Assembly: GCA_029204225.1 (NCBI GenBank)
Contig: MU836470.1
Coordinates: forward strand, 1 to 28,337
Direction of reading: 5' to 3'
Length of the DNA: 28,337 nt
Source of the DNA: Diphasiastrum complanatum
Taxonomy: Eukaryota; Streptophyta; Lycopodiopsida; Lycopodiales; Lycopodiaceae
The notes under the pieces are model-generated. The model was not told the DNA's origin and did no database searches. It saw nothing but the letters and a program-made list of their open reading frames with translations. Shown here in pieces: positions 19,760-28,337 of this stretch. Both the position numbers and the translations under genes were made by a program. Every line of letters starts with the position of its first letter. Positions within the stretch are counted from its first letter, which is position 1.

Positions 19760-21190
19760 AGGTTCTGATCCAGTTGGAGTCTAGTTGCACTACAAGTGGA
19801 CAGATTCTTGGGGAGCTATCAGCGGGTAATGGATATTTGGTAATCAGATGGCACAGGGTACATGGTTCTAGAGCTATCCTACCTAATATGCTATGGATCG
19901 TGGGTGAGTTGTTCATCACGATAGTGGATCTAGTTTGCATTTGCTTTGGTTTGGATTGACATGATGGATGTGTTGGTCAGATAGGCTCCTTGGTGGGACG
20001 CCTATGTACTGGTCAAATCAAAGCTGGCAATGTCAAGCATGGGAAGCTGAGCCTACATGAGATGTAGGAGAGGCAGACTATCATCAGTATCTCTGGGAGA
20101 TAGGCAAGCTACTCAGGTATACCTATGGTGAGGTTTGTGTACATTCATTCATTGAGTCCATGGTAGACTCTTGTGCTTGGAGCATGGGGAATGGATGGGG
20201 ATCAGCTTTCAGGGCTTATTGGACAATTGAATATGCTTGGACGTGAAAGCATCTTGGTTACAGGTGCAGGCCATAGTTGAGGTCCTGATTTGGTGACCAG
20301 TGGTGTAGCAATGGATCTACAGATGGCACAGGTGTTGGTACGACATGATACCACTTATGGACAGGCCTTGGTCATGTATTTGACACTTTATCATTCGTGC
20401 TGGTTTGCATGAGTGTGTGTGGACTTGCATGTTACCTTGTCTCAGGAGTCTAGATCTGAGTCGGAGTTGTATGTGGTTGTGCATTTGCTATAGTAAAACA
20501 AAGTAGTCATTTTATTACTCTTTGACTTGTCCTTGTCTACTAGTTGTCTATCTGGTGAGGGTACAATCTTATGGTGGGAGTAATATTTTCTCAGGTTGAG
20601 TCTCAGTCGCTCATTTATGTCCGCTTTACAGGTTTGTGCTTGTAAGTGTCTGATAGAATGTCAGCCTAGCTAGATGGAGGATGTAAGTCTCATGGTGGCA
20701 GTGGGATTTCCTCAGTTTGAGGAGCCACGTCTCTCATGTGGTCCACTTGTGGTCAAGTTGGATTGGGGACGAGTCAGTTGGTCGAGAGTATGGTAGACTC
20801 TCTGTATGAGCATTGTGTTTACATGATACTTTGTGAGTCAAACCTGGTGGTTTGTTGGTGTGCTTGAGTGTGAGTCAAGTACAGAGTAGCAGGACATGCA
20901 TAACATCTTTTGGACACTCCAGACATTGCTACAAATTATTGTTTTTCACTCTTATCACATTTGAGCTTAAGGAAGAGAGCTGGAAATCACTTTTGATCTG
21001 ATTCATTAGTAGAAGCTCTAAATGTGATGATGTAGTTATTGTACAGTTTATTTAGTTTACTGTATATGGTTGTGATCGCGACGTGACCCGTTAGGATATA
21101 TTGATCGGGTACTGATCCCGTAGCCGGCTACTTGGGTTAGCTGAGTAGCCACACATAGGAAGAATTAGCCTATACAGAGTAATTTACAAT
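19760..21190. other. G+T-rich stretch after the copia relic, possible LTR material
   Basis: The plus strand is markedly rich in T and G. No integrase or reverse transcriptase is recognisable. Two diverged direct repeats lie at 20554-20625 and 20674-20748. A perfect 12-base palindrome GTAGCCGGCTAC (21120-21131) follows a CGGG...CCCG inverted repeat. This could be the 3' non-coding part and LTR of a copia element, but no LTR boundaries were found. Confidence 0.35.
20554..20748. repeat. Diverged direct repeats around ATGGTGG(G/C)AG
   Basis: Segments 20554-20625 and 20674-20748 share ordered blocks: (C/T)TATGGTGG-AGT / CTCATGGTGGCAGT, TTTC-TCAG-TTGAG, TC-T-AT-T-GTCC-CTT. The offset is 121 bases and identity is roughly two thirds by eye. 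GGTGGGAG resembles a copia polypurine tract. Confidence 0.4.
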
Positions 21191-21557
21191 ACTTGCTATA
21201 CTTGGGGGCATGTCCCAAATTTGTCGGTCGAATTTGGCCATATTGGGCCCGACCTTAGTTTGACAGGTGGTAGGCCAATTTTAGAATACATGCCTTTTCA
21301 TGCAGTTTGTGAATACTCTATATGTACAGTGTTTGCATACTACACTAGATTCTATCAGAATTTCAACTCTTATGGTGTGCAGAAAGTACTGTTGTTTGTT
21401 GTTCATTGGTGCTTTTGATAGTTTTTGTAGTTTTTGAACGTTTTTTATATACTAGCAATTAGCTGTTTTGTGTTTTTGATAGTTCAAGGAACTTTTGGGC
21501 ATTGAATGTTTGTGTTGGCACTACTGGAACTTATCGTGAAACAATTTTGATAATACA
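21190..21557. other. Left flank of the motif-array locus
   Basis: This holds a 65-codon plus-strand ORF (21221-21418) without recognised features, and a CACTACTGGAACTTATCGTG sequence near 21520. The latter recurs in related form inside the array (for example GGTACTAATGGAACCTATCG near 22200), so it is a repeat unit and not a terminus. Confidence 0.3.
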
Positions 21558-22269
21558 GACTACCAAATTAGGTGCTTTAATACCTCGTGTCTCATTTTCA
21601 TTCTGAAATAATCCAAATTGGTCTATTGAGATCTATAGTGTGTACCATTTTTATTTTAGAATCTACAACATTTGGTTCTATTTTTTTTAGAATTCGTCGT
21701 ATTTGCAGTTTGCACACGTCCCAATTTGATCTTTTTGGTACTGCTTTAGTGTTGTTAGACCAATTGGTAGTATTACTCTAGTAGTCAACTACTAATTTTA
21801 CGAATTTTGTACTATTTTGGTACTATTTTTTGTGTTGGTAAAGCTCTTGAATACAAATAATGTTACTACAATAACTTATCATGTACCAATTCTGATACAC
21901 TTGACTACCTAGTTAGGTTCTTTTATTGTAAGTGTCTCATATTTATTTTAAAATATACCAAATAAGTACTATTGAGACTTATCGTGACCATGGTTTATGC
22001 ATAAAACTATAAAATTAGGTACTTTATCTTATATTTATGTATTTGCACCTCGCATACAATCCTTTGTGGCCTTTTTGGTACTATTTTAGTGTTGTTTACA
22101 AATTGGTGGAATCCAAGCTTTAGTTACTACCAAACTTACAAGATTTGATCTATTTTTGTAATGTTTGCTTGTTTCTGAAACTTTTGAGTACCAAATATTG
22201 GTACTAATGGAACCTATCGTGTTAAATTTCTATCCTCTAGACTACCAATTAAGGTACTTTAACTTTCTG

Positions 22270-22870
22270 CATGTGTGGTACTTTGGTACTACCTGTATAT
22301 GATGATTTGGTACTTTTTAGAACTCATGGTACTACCAGTGATTGATACTTTGGTACTACATGTATATGATGCTTTGGTACTACCTGCAGGTACTTTCTAC
22401 TTGTAACATGATAAGACTTTTTGAATATAGATCAATGGTAATGAGAATGCTCCTCAAGTTCACCTTGAAGATGTTAACAATGACTTTAATACAGAAGGCA
22501 TCTTGATTTTTCAGACTTCCAATTAAGGTACTTTGTCTTTCCTCATGTGTAGTACTTGTGGTATATAAGATGCTTTGGTACTTTAATACTACCTTTATAT
22601 GATGCTTTAGCACTATCTGCTGGTACTTTCTATCTTCTTGGTACTACCTGCGTTTGATGCCTTGGTACTACCTGTATATGACGGTTTGGTACTACCTGTA
22701 GGTACTTTCTTTTTTTCTGGTACTACTTGTGTATGATACTTTGGTACTACCCGTGTATGATTCTTTGGTACTACCAGATGGTACTTTCTAAAACTCTCAG
22801 TACTACCAGTGATTGATACTTTGGTACTACCTATATATGATGCTTTGGTACTACCTGCAGGTACTTTCTA
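22270..22870 (+). repeat. Minisatellite of TTTGGTACTACCTGTATATG units
   Basis: Within the larger repeat, short units of about 20-25 bases recur: CTTTGGTACTACCTG followed by TATATGATG or GTATGAT variants, many ending in CAGGTACTTTCT. The CCTGCAGGTACTTTCTAC end occurs near 22383 and 22853. GTAC appears far more often than base composition predicts. Confidence 0.8.
22431..22514 (+). pseudogene. Exon-like block, copy 1
   Basis: After TTTTTGAATATAG (acceptor-like) the frame INGNENAPQVHLEDVNNDFN continues as TEGILIFQ to about 22514. Two further copies follow at 22902 and 23468. Conservation of the amino-acid frame between copies 1 and 2 (N-E-N-x-x-QVH-EDVNNDF-x-EGI) suggests former coding function. 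The family is unknown. Confidence 0.4.
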
Positions 22871-22901
22871 CCTATAACACGATAAGACTTCTTGAATATA
22901 G

Positions 22902-22990
22902 ATAAGTGGTAATGAGAATCCTTCTCAAGTTCACTTTGAAGATGTTAACAATGACTTTGATGTAGAAGGAATCTTTAAGAATTTCGAGTG
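22902..22990 (+). pseudogene. Exon-like block, copy 2
   Basis: After CTTGAATATAG the frame ISGNENPSQVHFEDVNNDFD continues as VEGIFKNFE and stops at TGA near 22989. Relative to copy 1, several changes are at codon positions that keep similar residues (Leu/Phe, Asn/Asp). The block is part of the approximately 472-base duplication. Confidence 0.4.
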
Positions 22991-23467
22991 AATCAACACT
23001 GTATTGAGCTGCACCAGTGTCGAGTACTAATTTTACATACTTAATATTGTTGTGGTACTATTTCTGTGTTGGTGAAACACTTTAATATGAAAAAAAGTAC
23101 TACCAAATTAGGTCTTTTATACTAAGTCCCTACGTTTTATTTTAAAATAAACCAAATAGGTACTATTTAGACTTCTCGTGACCACATTTCTCTATGTTTA
23201 TTTGTGTTTGCAGCTCACATATAATCCTTTGTGGTCTTTTTGGTACTATTTTAGTGTTGTTTACCAATTGGTGGAATCTAAGCTTTAGGTACTACCAATT
23301 TCACAAAATATGTACTATTTTTGTATTGTTTACATGTTCTTGAGACTATAGACTGCCAAAAATGTACTTTGTTGGTATAAGAAGCTTTTAAATAGCTCTT
23401 TGACGTGTTGTGAGGGGGTCTGAAATCACTTATGTCATGTAAGACGAAAAGACTTCTTGAATACAAA

Positions 23468-24003
<536 letters not shown>

Positions 24004-24184
24004 GGAATTTTTACTAACACTCTTCATGCTTTCTTTTTTCTCATTTTCTCTCATTTAATTCATATTGCTATGAATTTTACACACAGATTATGTTTGGTTC
24101 AATGTTCAAGTCCGCTTAGATCAATTTACTTGGTAATACTTAGACATATTATTATGTTCTTTTAGTAAGTTGTAAGGTTTTTAG

Positions 24185-24397
24185 GCCATAGGTGGAGCTG
24201 TTCCAAAGATTCAAAAGAGCTCACCTAGAGTGCAGATATCGCTTAGATGCTTTGAGGCGTTGAAGCCTTATTTTGTTTGGAAGTTGAAGGAGCGGTACAC
24301 CTGTTGTTGTGTGTACCATATGCAAATGATATATTTTAAGGAGGTATTTAATCATATGAGACAAAAGTGTTACATTTTACTTGCACGATTCCATTGA
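24185..24397 (+). pseudogene. Terminal exon with CCC-x-YH motif, probably transposon-derived
   Basis: After the acceptor GTAAGGTTTTTAG a 70-codon frame reads AIGGAVPKIQKSSPRVQISL, RCFEALKPYFVWKLKERYTC and CCVYHMQMIYFKEVFNHMRQ, ending in TGA at 24395-24397. The arrangement R-x-TCCC-x-YH-x-x-x-x-x-x-x-FN-x-MR is a compact metal-binding-like motif. I associate such motifs loosely with plant DNA-transposon proteins, from memory and without a search. The exon is intact, follows copy 3 on the same strand, and ends just before the minus-strand motif region starts. It could instead belong to an unknown host gene. Confidence 0.45.
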
Positions 24398-24911
24398 ATT
24401 TTCGTATATCCCAAACATGGGAGTAAAAGACACACAAATTGTGCTATGTTCAACTCAGTAGTGTTGAAAAAATTAGTGCCAAAAGTGTCAAAATGGAATT
24501 CATGCAGACATACAATACTACCAAATTCGATGCAAAATAGTTCCAAATATGTCAGATCTGAGCTCTCAAAATAAGGGAAGAACCAAAAGTCCCAATATGT
24601 GCCTTCAATATGTTCTGCCATAGTACCCAAGAACTCACATGATCGATGTGTAAATAAAGATCAATAGTTTCTACTGATTGGTTAAGACTTCCAAAACCAA
24701 TTATTGCTAAAGTAGGGCCAATAAGATTAATACTAAAAACTGTCTATCATACCAGAATTGAAGAATAGAAAACCAAAGCTGGTACTCTGAAACATGAAAA
24801 GACTCAGAAATGTGTTATAAGTATTTTAAATCCAGGGTTCTCCAGAGTAACAAATACCATTGTTGGGATAGTCCAAGAGTACCAAAGCAATCAACACCAA
24901 AAGAAACTTAC
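24398..24911 (-). other. Convergence zone, possible further minus-strand exon
   Basis: The minus strand is open from 24630 to 24370 (MAEHIEGTYWDFWFFPYFES near its start), then degrades into TTTGGCACT-type motif copies. It could include a fourth exon of the minus-strand gene, but no splice site with the right phase (1) could be fixed; TTTCAG near 24790 is one candidate. Confidence 0.25.
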
Positions 24912-25260
24912 TCTTTCCAAGCCCCTTGTGAGTCCAAGCCCTGGCCTCATCGGGGATCTTCTTGTTGCACCCTGGTTTCACACAAAAGTCTTTGGTGCTT
25001 ATGGTCACAGCAAAACATAACGGATGGTAAGAATGCTTGTAGGCAAACATGAATGATCCGAGAAGAAAGGTGGAGTCCAAAGACTCGCCGCATGCAACGC
25101 AAATCCCAAGGGCGTGGATATAGTCTGCCCCACCCACCATGTGGGGTCTCGGGAACAAAGTGAAATTGTGCCCCCAATTAATCCTCTCTTGCATGAGATT
25201 CACAAAATCAGTGTGCCCTTGAGCATCTTTCCATTCTGACTCCAGCTCTTCGTATTCACT
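24912..25260 (-). pseudogene. Minus-strand gene exon 3: Cys/His zinc-finger-like domain
   Basis: Bounded by TTTTCATTGTAG (acceptor) and AAAGA|GTAAGTTT (donor), this 349-base exon is fully open. It starts SEYEELESEWKDAQGHTDFV, continues through MVGGADYIHALGICVACGES, and ends DEARAWTHKGLGK. Between 25101 and 24967 the spacing is C-x2-C-x18-H-x2-H-x2-C-x10-C-x4-C, including CVACGESL, KHSYHPLCF and FCVKPGCNKK. This resembles a RING- or PHD-like treble arrangement but fits no family I can name. It joins exon 2 in phase 0, giving ...GRDVAEE then SEYEELE. The neighbouring introns are filled with GGTACT motifs. The exon is in better condition than exon 2. Confidence 0.55.
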
Positions 25261-25265
25261 CTACA

Positions 25266-25738
25266 ATGAAAATCCGAATTAATACAAAATAGCACCAAAC
25301 AATAAATAACAGTACCAAACCATAGCCAGCATTGTATATACTATGCAATAGCTTCAAAATCATCAAGCATTTTCAAAAAAACTACCAAACAAAGCATAAA
25401 AGTGCCAAACAATACTATAAAGCGAATTCGAAAGTACCAAAAGTACCAAATAGTATGATAAAAGTACCAAACATGTATGGAAAATGCCAAACAGTATTAA
25501 AAAAGGAATCCAGAAATACCAAAAGTACCAAAAAACACCATAAAAGTATAAATCTATGGTACCAAAATGAACACATCATAAAAGTACCAAAAACACCATA
25601 AAAGTATAATCTAGAAGTACCAAAAAAAACAACATGAAAATTATTAAAATCTCCAAAGGTTTCATTATAATGACCACAACAAGTCCATAAGCTTCAAAAG
25701 TACCAAACAGAAAAAGGAAGACTACCAAAAAAATTTAC
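25266..25738 (-). repeat. Intron-like sequence rich in the TTTGGTACTTT motif
   Basis: Between the donor of exon 2 (GAG|GTAAAT) and the acceptor of exon 3, the minus strand repeats TTTGGTACTTTTGGTACTTT and degenerate TTTGG(C/T)A(C/G)T forms. The densest part is 25425-25630. No coding frame of note. Confidence 0.65.
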
Positions 25739-26217
25739 CTCCTCTGCAACGTCCCTTCCGAGGGATTGGACATCCGTTTGCACTTCAACTTTTTTAGCAT
25801 GCGCCTTGTCAAAATGAGCACATCATCCACTTCTTTTATCTCCTCTTCATTGGGAGGAGTGCGTGTCCGAAGCTCAAGAACGTGCTTCTCCAACTCATGA
25901 ATCTCGTCTTGATTACTTGGACGACACTGTTCTCACCCTGTCTGACCAGCAGTCTTTCCTTCTTCTTCTGAATGTTGTCCTTCAATTCTGACAGCCTTGC
26001 AAGCATCCACCCTAATCTTTCTACGACTCTTTGATTCATCGCCTACACCTCAGGCATATATCCTGGAGGGAAAAGAGCAGCGTGGGACACACTGTCCTCA
26101 CCTCCAAACTTGCTGGAGTGCTCTCTCTTGCCTCTAACTCCTATTTGCCCACTCTGAGGGGGGCCGTTAGCCCTGCTCCAATTTTTCGATTTTTTCTATA
26201 GGCCATCCTTCTTGCTG
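25739..26217 (-). pseudogene. Minus-strand gene exon 2: Gly/Arg linker and coiled coil, disrupted
   Basis: The acceptor ATTGCAATGTGCAG precedes 26217, with a NAGNAG alternative 3 bases on. Joined to exon 1 (phase 2) the frame reads through SKKDGL, a TAG (26198-26196), KKSKNWSRANGPPQSGQIGV, a second TAG (26045-26043), then AMNQRVVERLGWMLARLSEL and a Lys/Glu-rich helix. Two apparent frame shifts follow (about 25915 and 25815), between which RPSNQDEIHELEKHVLELRT is readable. The last part reads KKVEVQTDVQSLGRDVAEE up to the donor GAG|GTAAAT. A coiled coil is likely for about 26020-25820. Two stops plus two shifts mean this copy is dead, yet the phase agreement shows the gene model is real. Confidence 0.55.
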
Positions 26218-26221
26218 CTGC

Positions 26222-27266
26222 ACATTGCAATCATAGAAAGTACCAAATAACCAAATAAAGTACCAAAAGAAACTACCATAAGCAGTTTTTTAAAACTAAA
26301 AGCTATGTAGAAGAACCTGCTAAAGTACAAAAGTAGCTAAAGTTCCAAAAGTACCAAATTAAGGACCAAAATCTGCTAATTACTATCAAAGTACCAGCTA
26401 ACTACAAAAGTACCAAATTTAGCAGGAAAAGTACCAAAGTACCAAAATCAATAAAAGTACCAAATTTACTATTACTGATGCAGCTAAAGAAATAATTAAG
26501 TACTAAAGTAAGGACCAAAATCTGCCAACTACTACCAAAGTACCAGCTAAGTACAAAAGTACCAAAAGTACCAAAAGCAAGAAAAGTACCAAAGTACCCA
26601 AATCAGTAAAAGTACCAAGATTAGTACTACTTAAGTACCAGATGCAGCTAAAGAAATATTTAAGCACCAAAAACAAATAAAGTACCTAGCTAAGTAAGCA
26701 CAAAATAAGACAAAGTACCAAAGTTCAAATCTTAGTACCAAGCCAAGTACCAAAAGCAATAAAGTCCTATTTAAGTACCAAAATAGCTAAAGTGCCACCC
26801 TAATCCTAAACCCTCAAAGCAATTATAGTACCAGGGTAAATAACTACCAAAATCAGATAAAGTACAAAAACAGCTGATTACTACCAGAACCACCAATTCA
26901 AGTACCAAAAGTAGCTAAAGAACTACTTAAGTACAAAAATAAGCTAAAGTACCAAATTAAGTACCTAAAGTACCAAAGTACCAGCTAGTAGCAAAGTACC
27001 AATTAAGTACCAAATCCATCTAAAGTACCAAATAAAGAACCCAAAGCAGCTAATTTCCACCACATTATCAAAAGTACCAAAAGTAGCTAAAGTACCATGT
27101 TAAGTATCAACAGCAGCTAAAGTACGAAATTAAGTACTAGGTTAAGTACCAAAATCAACTAAAGTGGCCGATTAAGACCTAAAACTAGCTACAATTGCAG
27201 ATTAAGAACCAAAAGCAACTAATTACTACCATAATACTAGAAGTGCTAAAAGTAACGAAATTCATT
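26222..27266 (-). repeat. Intron-like array of TTTGGTACTTTAGC motifs
   Basis: On the minus strand GGTACTTT and TTTGGTACTT recur with GCTACTTT and TTAGCTACTT spacers. By eye about 40 GTAC sites occur in roughly 950 bases, far more than the AT-rich composition predicts. A longer period is also present: AAGGACCAAAATCTGC at 26361 and 26510 (149 apart), and GATGCAGCTAAAGAAAT at 26478 and 26641 (163 apart). The array sits precisely between the exon 1 donor and the exon 2 acceptor. Confidence 0.85.
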
Positions 27267-27268
27267 AC

Positions 27269-27444
27269 TTGTCAATCTTCGAATGTGTGGTCTTGGATTG
27301 ATCCATGACACTCGTCCTAGCTGGTGATCCATCGTGGTAGCTGGTCTGTGGTCGTTTGTGTGTGCCGGGAGGTACGCTTGATGTCTCAGGATTTTCAGCA
27401 TTCGCCTTAGAGACGGCTTTGCACTTCCTTGTAGGTGTTCTCAT
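27269..27444 (-). pseudogene. Minus-strand gene exon 1 with start codon
   Basis: ATG at 27444 opens MRTPTRKCKAVSKANAENPE, continuing with TSSVPPGTHKRPQTSYHDGS and MDQSKTTHSKID to the donor GACAA|GTAATG at 27268. Without splicing it stops at the TAA inside that donor. With splicing to 26217 the codon becomes AAC and the frame continues. The segment is basic and Ser/Thr/Pro-rich, consistent with a disordered, possibly DNA-binding N-terminus. It is the most GC-rich part of this region. A minisatellite lies immediately upstream. Further 5' exons may exist (see 28189-28337). Confidence 0.5.
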
Positions 27445-27469
27445 CTTTCACAGCAAATGATTGAGAAAG

Positions 27470-27850
27470 CGACGACAACGGAAAGCAATGGTAGCGGAAA
27501 GCAATGATAGAGATGTTGTGAGAGCAGAAAGTGACGAAAACAATGAACCAAAAAAAAAAAAAACAAGAAAGCAAAAAAGCAAATTAGAATGAATTGATAG
27601 CAGAAAGCAATCGTAGAAGAAAGCAAGATATCATAAAGCAAGATAGCAGATGAACTGATAGCAGAAAGAAAGATAGCAACATGAACTGATCATAGCAGAA
27701 AGCAACGATATGTTCGTTGATGATGGCAGAAAGCATTCGTAGCAGAAAGCAAGATACCGGATGAACTGATAGCATGAAGCAAGATAGCAATGTGAACTGA
27801 TCATAACCAAAAGCAATGATATGTTCATTGATAGCAACAGAAAGCAAGGT
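27470..27850. repeat. Minisatellite of AGCAGAAAGCAA units
   Basis: Variants of (GAT)AGCAGAAAGCAA recur throughout. A longer unit of about 113-116 bases is visible: GAACTGATCATAGCAGAAAG near 27685 and GAACTGATCATAACCAAAAG near 27798, each followed by CAA(C/T)GATATGTTC(G/A)TTGAT. A run of 14 A (27550-27563) lies inside. The array is directly upstream of exon 1 of the minus-strand gene. The overlapping ORFs (Leu/Ser/Cys/Phe-rich) only translate the repeat. Confidence 0.8.
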
Positions 27851-28188
27851 TTCGAACTGAATTGATCATTTGGAGGGCAAAGCATTTAATATCCAAATTC
27901 AAATTAGATAAAGTGGGCCTATGATTAGTAGGGCCATGTGATGAGTATGTTGATGATTGTCAAGGACGCCTTCACCTACATTAACTCGTGGGACCTATCA
28001 CTTCCTCCAACAAGTGAAAAATGTACAACCATAAGTATTGCATTGGAAATATAAATTGTGAGTAACTAAAAAGTTTGACATATACTACCAAAATGTACTA
28101 TGGAAAATGGAATCTTTTTTTGTACCACCAAAGCATGCTTTTAGACGACATTTAGTTCAAACTAAGTAAGAGTAAATTTTTCACTTAC
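27851..28188. other. Non-coding stretch with a few GGTAC-type motifs
   Basis: AT-rich. It contains isolated minus-strand motif copies (TTTTGGTAGTA near 28085, TTTGGTGGTAC near 28120) and no coding sequence. If the splice donor at 28188 is used, this is an intron of the minus-strand gene. Confidence 0.3.
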
Positions 28189-28337
28189 CTTCGGCTTTTT
28201 TCGCGTTTCTGAAAAATGTGACACTAGTCTAAAAACAGCTTAGAATATATTGTTCATAGACCTTCAGGGTTTTCGCATCTTCCGTTGACCTTCGCATTTT
28301 TTGCATTTTCAAAATGCCACATCAAGCTGCCCTCCTT
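28189..28337 (-). other. Possible upstream exon of the minus-strand gene, cut by the window edge
   Basis: GCCGAAG|GTAAGTGA on the minus strand is an excellent donor (GT at 28188-28187). The sequence to its right is moderately GC-rich, with repeated ATGCGAA(A/G)-type words, and has stops in the frames leading to the donor. It is therefore more likely untranslated leader than coding. Confidence 0.3.

Larger units (their letters stand above)
21558..23350 (+). repeat. Tandem repeat of about 340 bp rich in GGTACT
   Basis: A long monomer recurs. Its anchor GACTACCAAATTAGG or a close variant starts at 21558, 21903, 22240, 22514 and about 23098 (intervals about 345, 337, 274 and 584). Each full unit then carries a GTGTCTCATTTTTATTTTAA-like block. 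Next comes TTTGCAG or TTTGCAC with CTC(A/G)CATA-AATCCTTTGTGG, and then TTTTTGGTACTATTTTAGTG with TTGTT-ACCAATTGGTGG. Parts have been lost or gained between copies. The later duplication (22318-22520 versus about 22790-22985, offset about 472) overlies it. Confidence 0.75.

Noticed and set aside
21515-21540. CACTACTGGAACTTATCGTG as a CACTA-type transposon terminus
   Set aside because: Related sequence recurs inside the array (near 22200), and no matching inverted end was found to the right, so it is part of the repeat unit.
26222-27266. Short repeats with unique spacers resembling a CRISPR array
   Set aside because: The motif is only 8-11 bases, spacers vary freely and the context is intronic in a eukaryotic genome.
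27441-27885. Three overlapping minus-strand ORFs rich in Leu, Cys, Phe and Ser, resembling membrane proteins
   Set aside because: Their composition is dictated by the AGCAGAAAGCAA minisatellite read in reverse; repeated peptide blocks follow the DNA repeat.

Overview
The window looks like a repeat-rich nuclear segment of a large land-plant genome. A fern or a gymnosperm would fit, but the sequence alone does not decide it. It is AT-rich, has no dense gene order, carries decayed Ty1/copia and Ty3/gypsy retrotransposons, long compound microsatellites and plant-style splice sites. All identifications below come from reading the sequence and translations by eye; no database search was possible.

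Left third (1-8 kb): a graveyard of LTR retrotransposons. A minus-strand copia reverse-transcriptase scrap abuts a minus-strand gypsy pre-RT/RT scrap (about 70-390). A plus-strand copia element follows, with a plausible primer-binding site (1121) and a shortened gag (1268-1594). A minus-strand gypsy pol remnant runs reverse transcriptase to RNase H to integrase to C-terminal domain (3960 down to 2095). A plus-strand gypsy protease-to-RT-linker fragment lies at 4662-5177. The DNA from 5.2 to 9.4 kb has no recognisable coding sequence; one minus-strand TATA-like promoter is visible near 7154.

Middle (9.4-19.8 kb): a locally GC-richer unit at 9.5-12.2 kb looks like a small host gene. It has a candidate 5' leader, good splice sites, a start codon completed across an exon junction and a poly(A) signal. 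AT-rich DNA follows, then a (CT)59(CA)14 microsatellite, unidentified minus-strand ORFs at 17-18.4 kb, and a decayed plus-strand copia gag/protease/GAG-pre-integrase segment (18.46-19.76 kb) with two CCHC zinc knuckles.

Right third (21.2-28.3 kb): the most unusual part. Two decayed, convergently arranged multi-exon genes face each other. Both are embedded in dense arrays of one short motif, TTTGGTACT, which reads in the sense direction of each gene: plus strand at 21.5-23.4 kb, minus strand at 24.4-27.25 kb. The minus-strand gene has three exons whose splice phases fit together and a Cys/His zinc-finger-like exon. The plus-strand gene has three tandem copies of one exon-like block and a 70-codon terminal exon with a CCC-x-YH motif. 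A compound (GT)(AT)(GA) microsatellite sits inside it. My inference is a two-gene DNA transposon, or a duplicated transposon-derived locus, with inverted internal motif arrays. No terminal inverted repeats or target-site duplication could be found, so its class is open.
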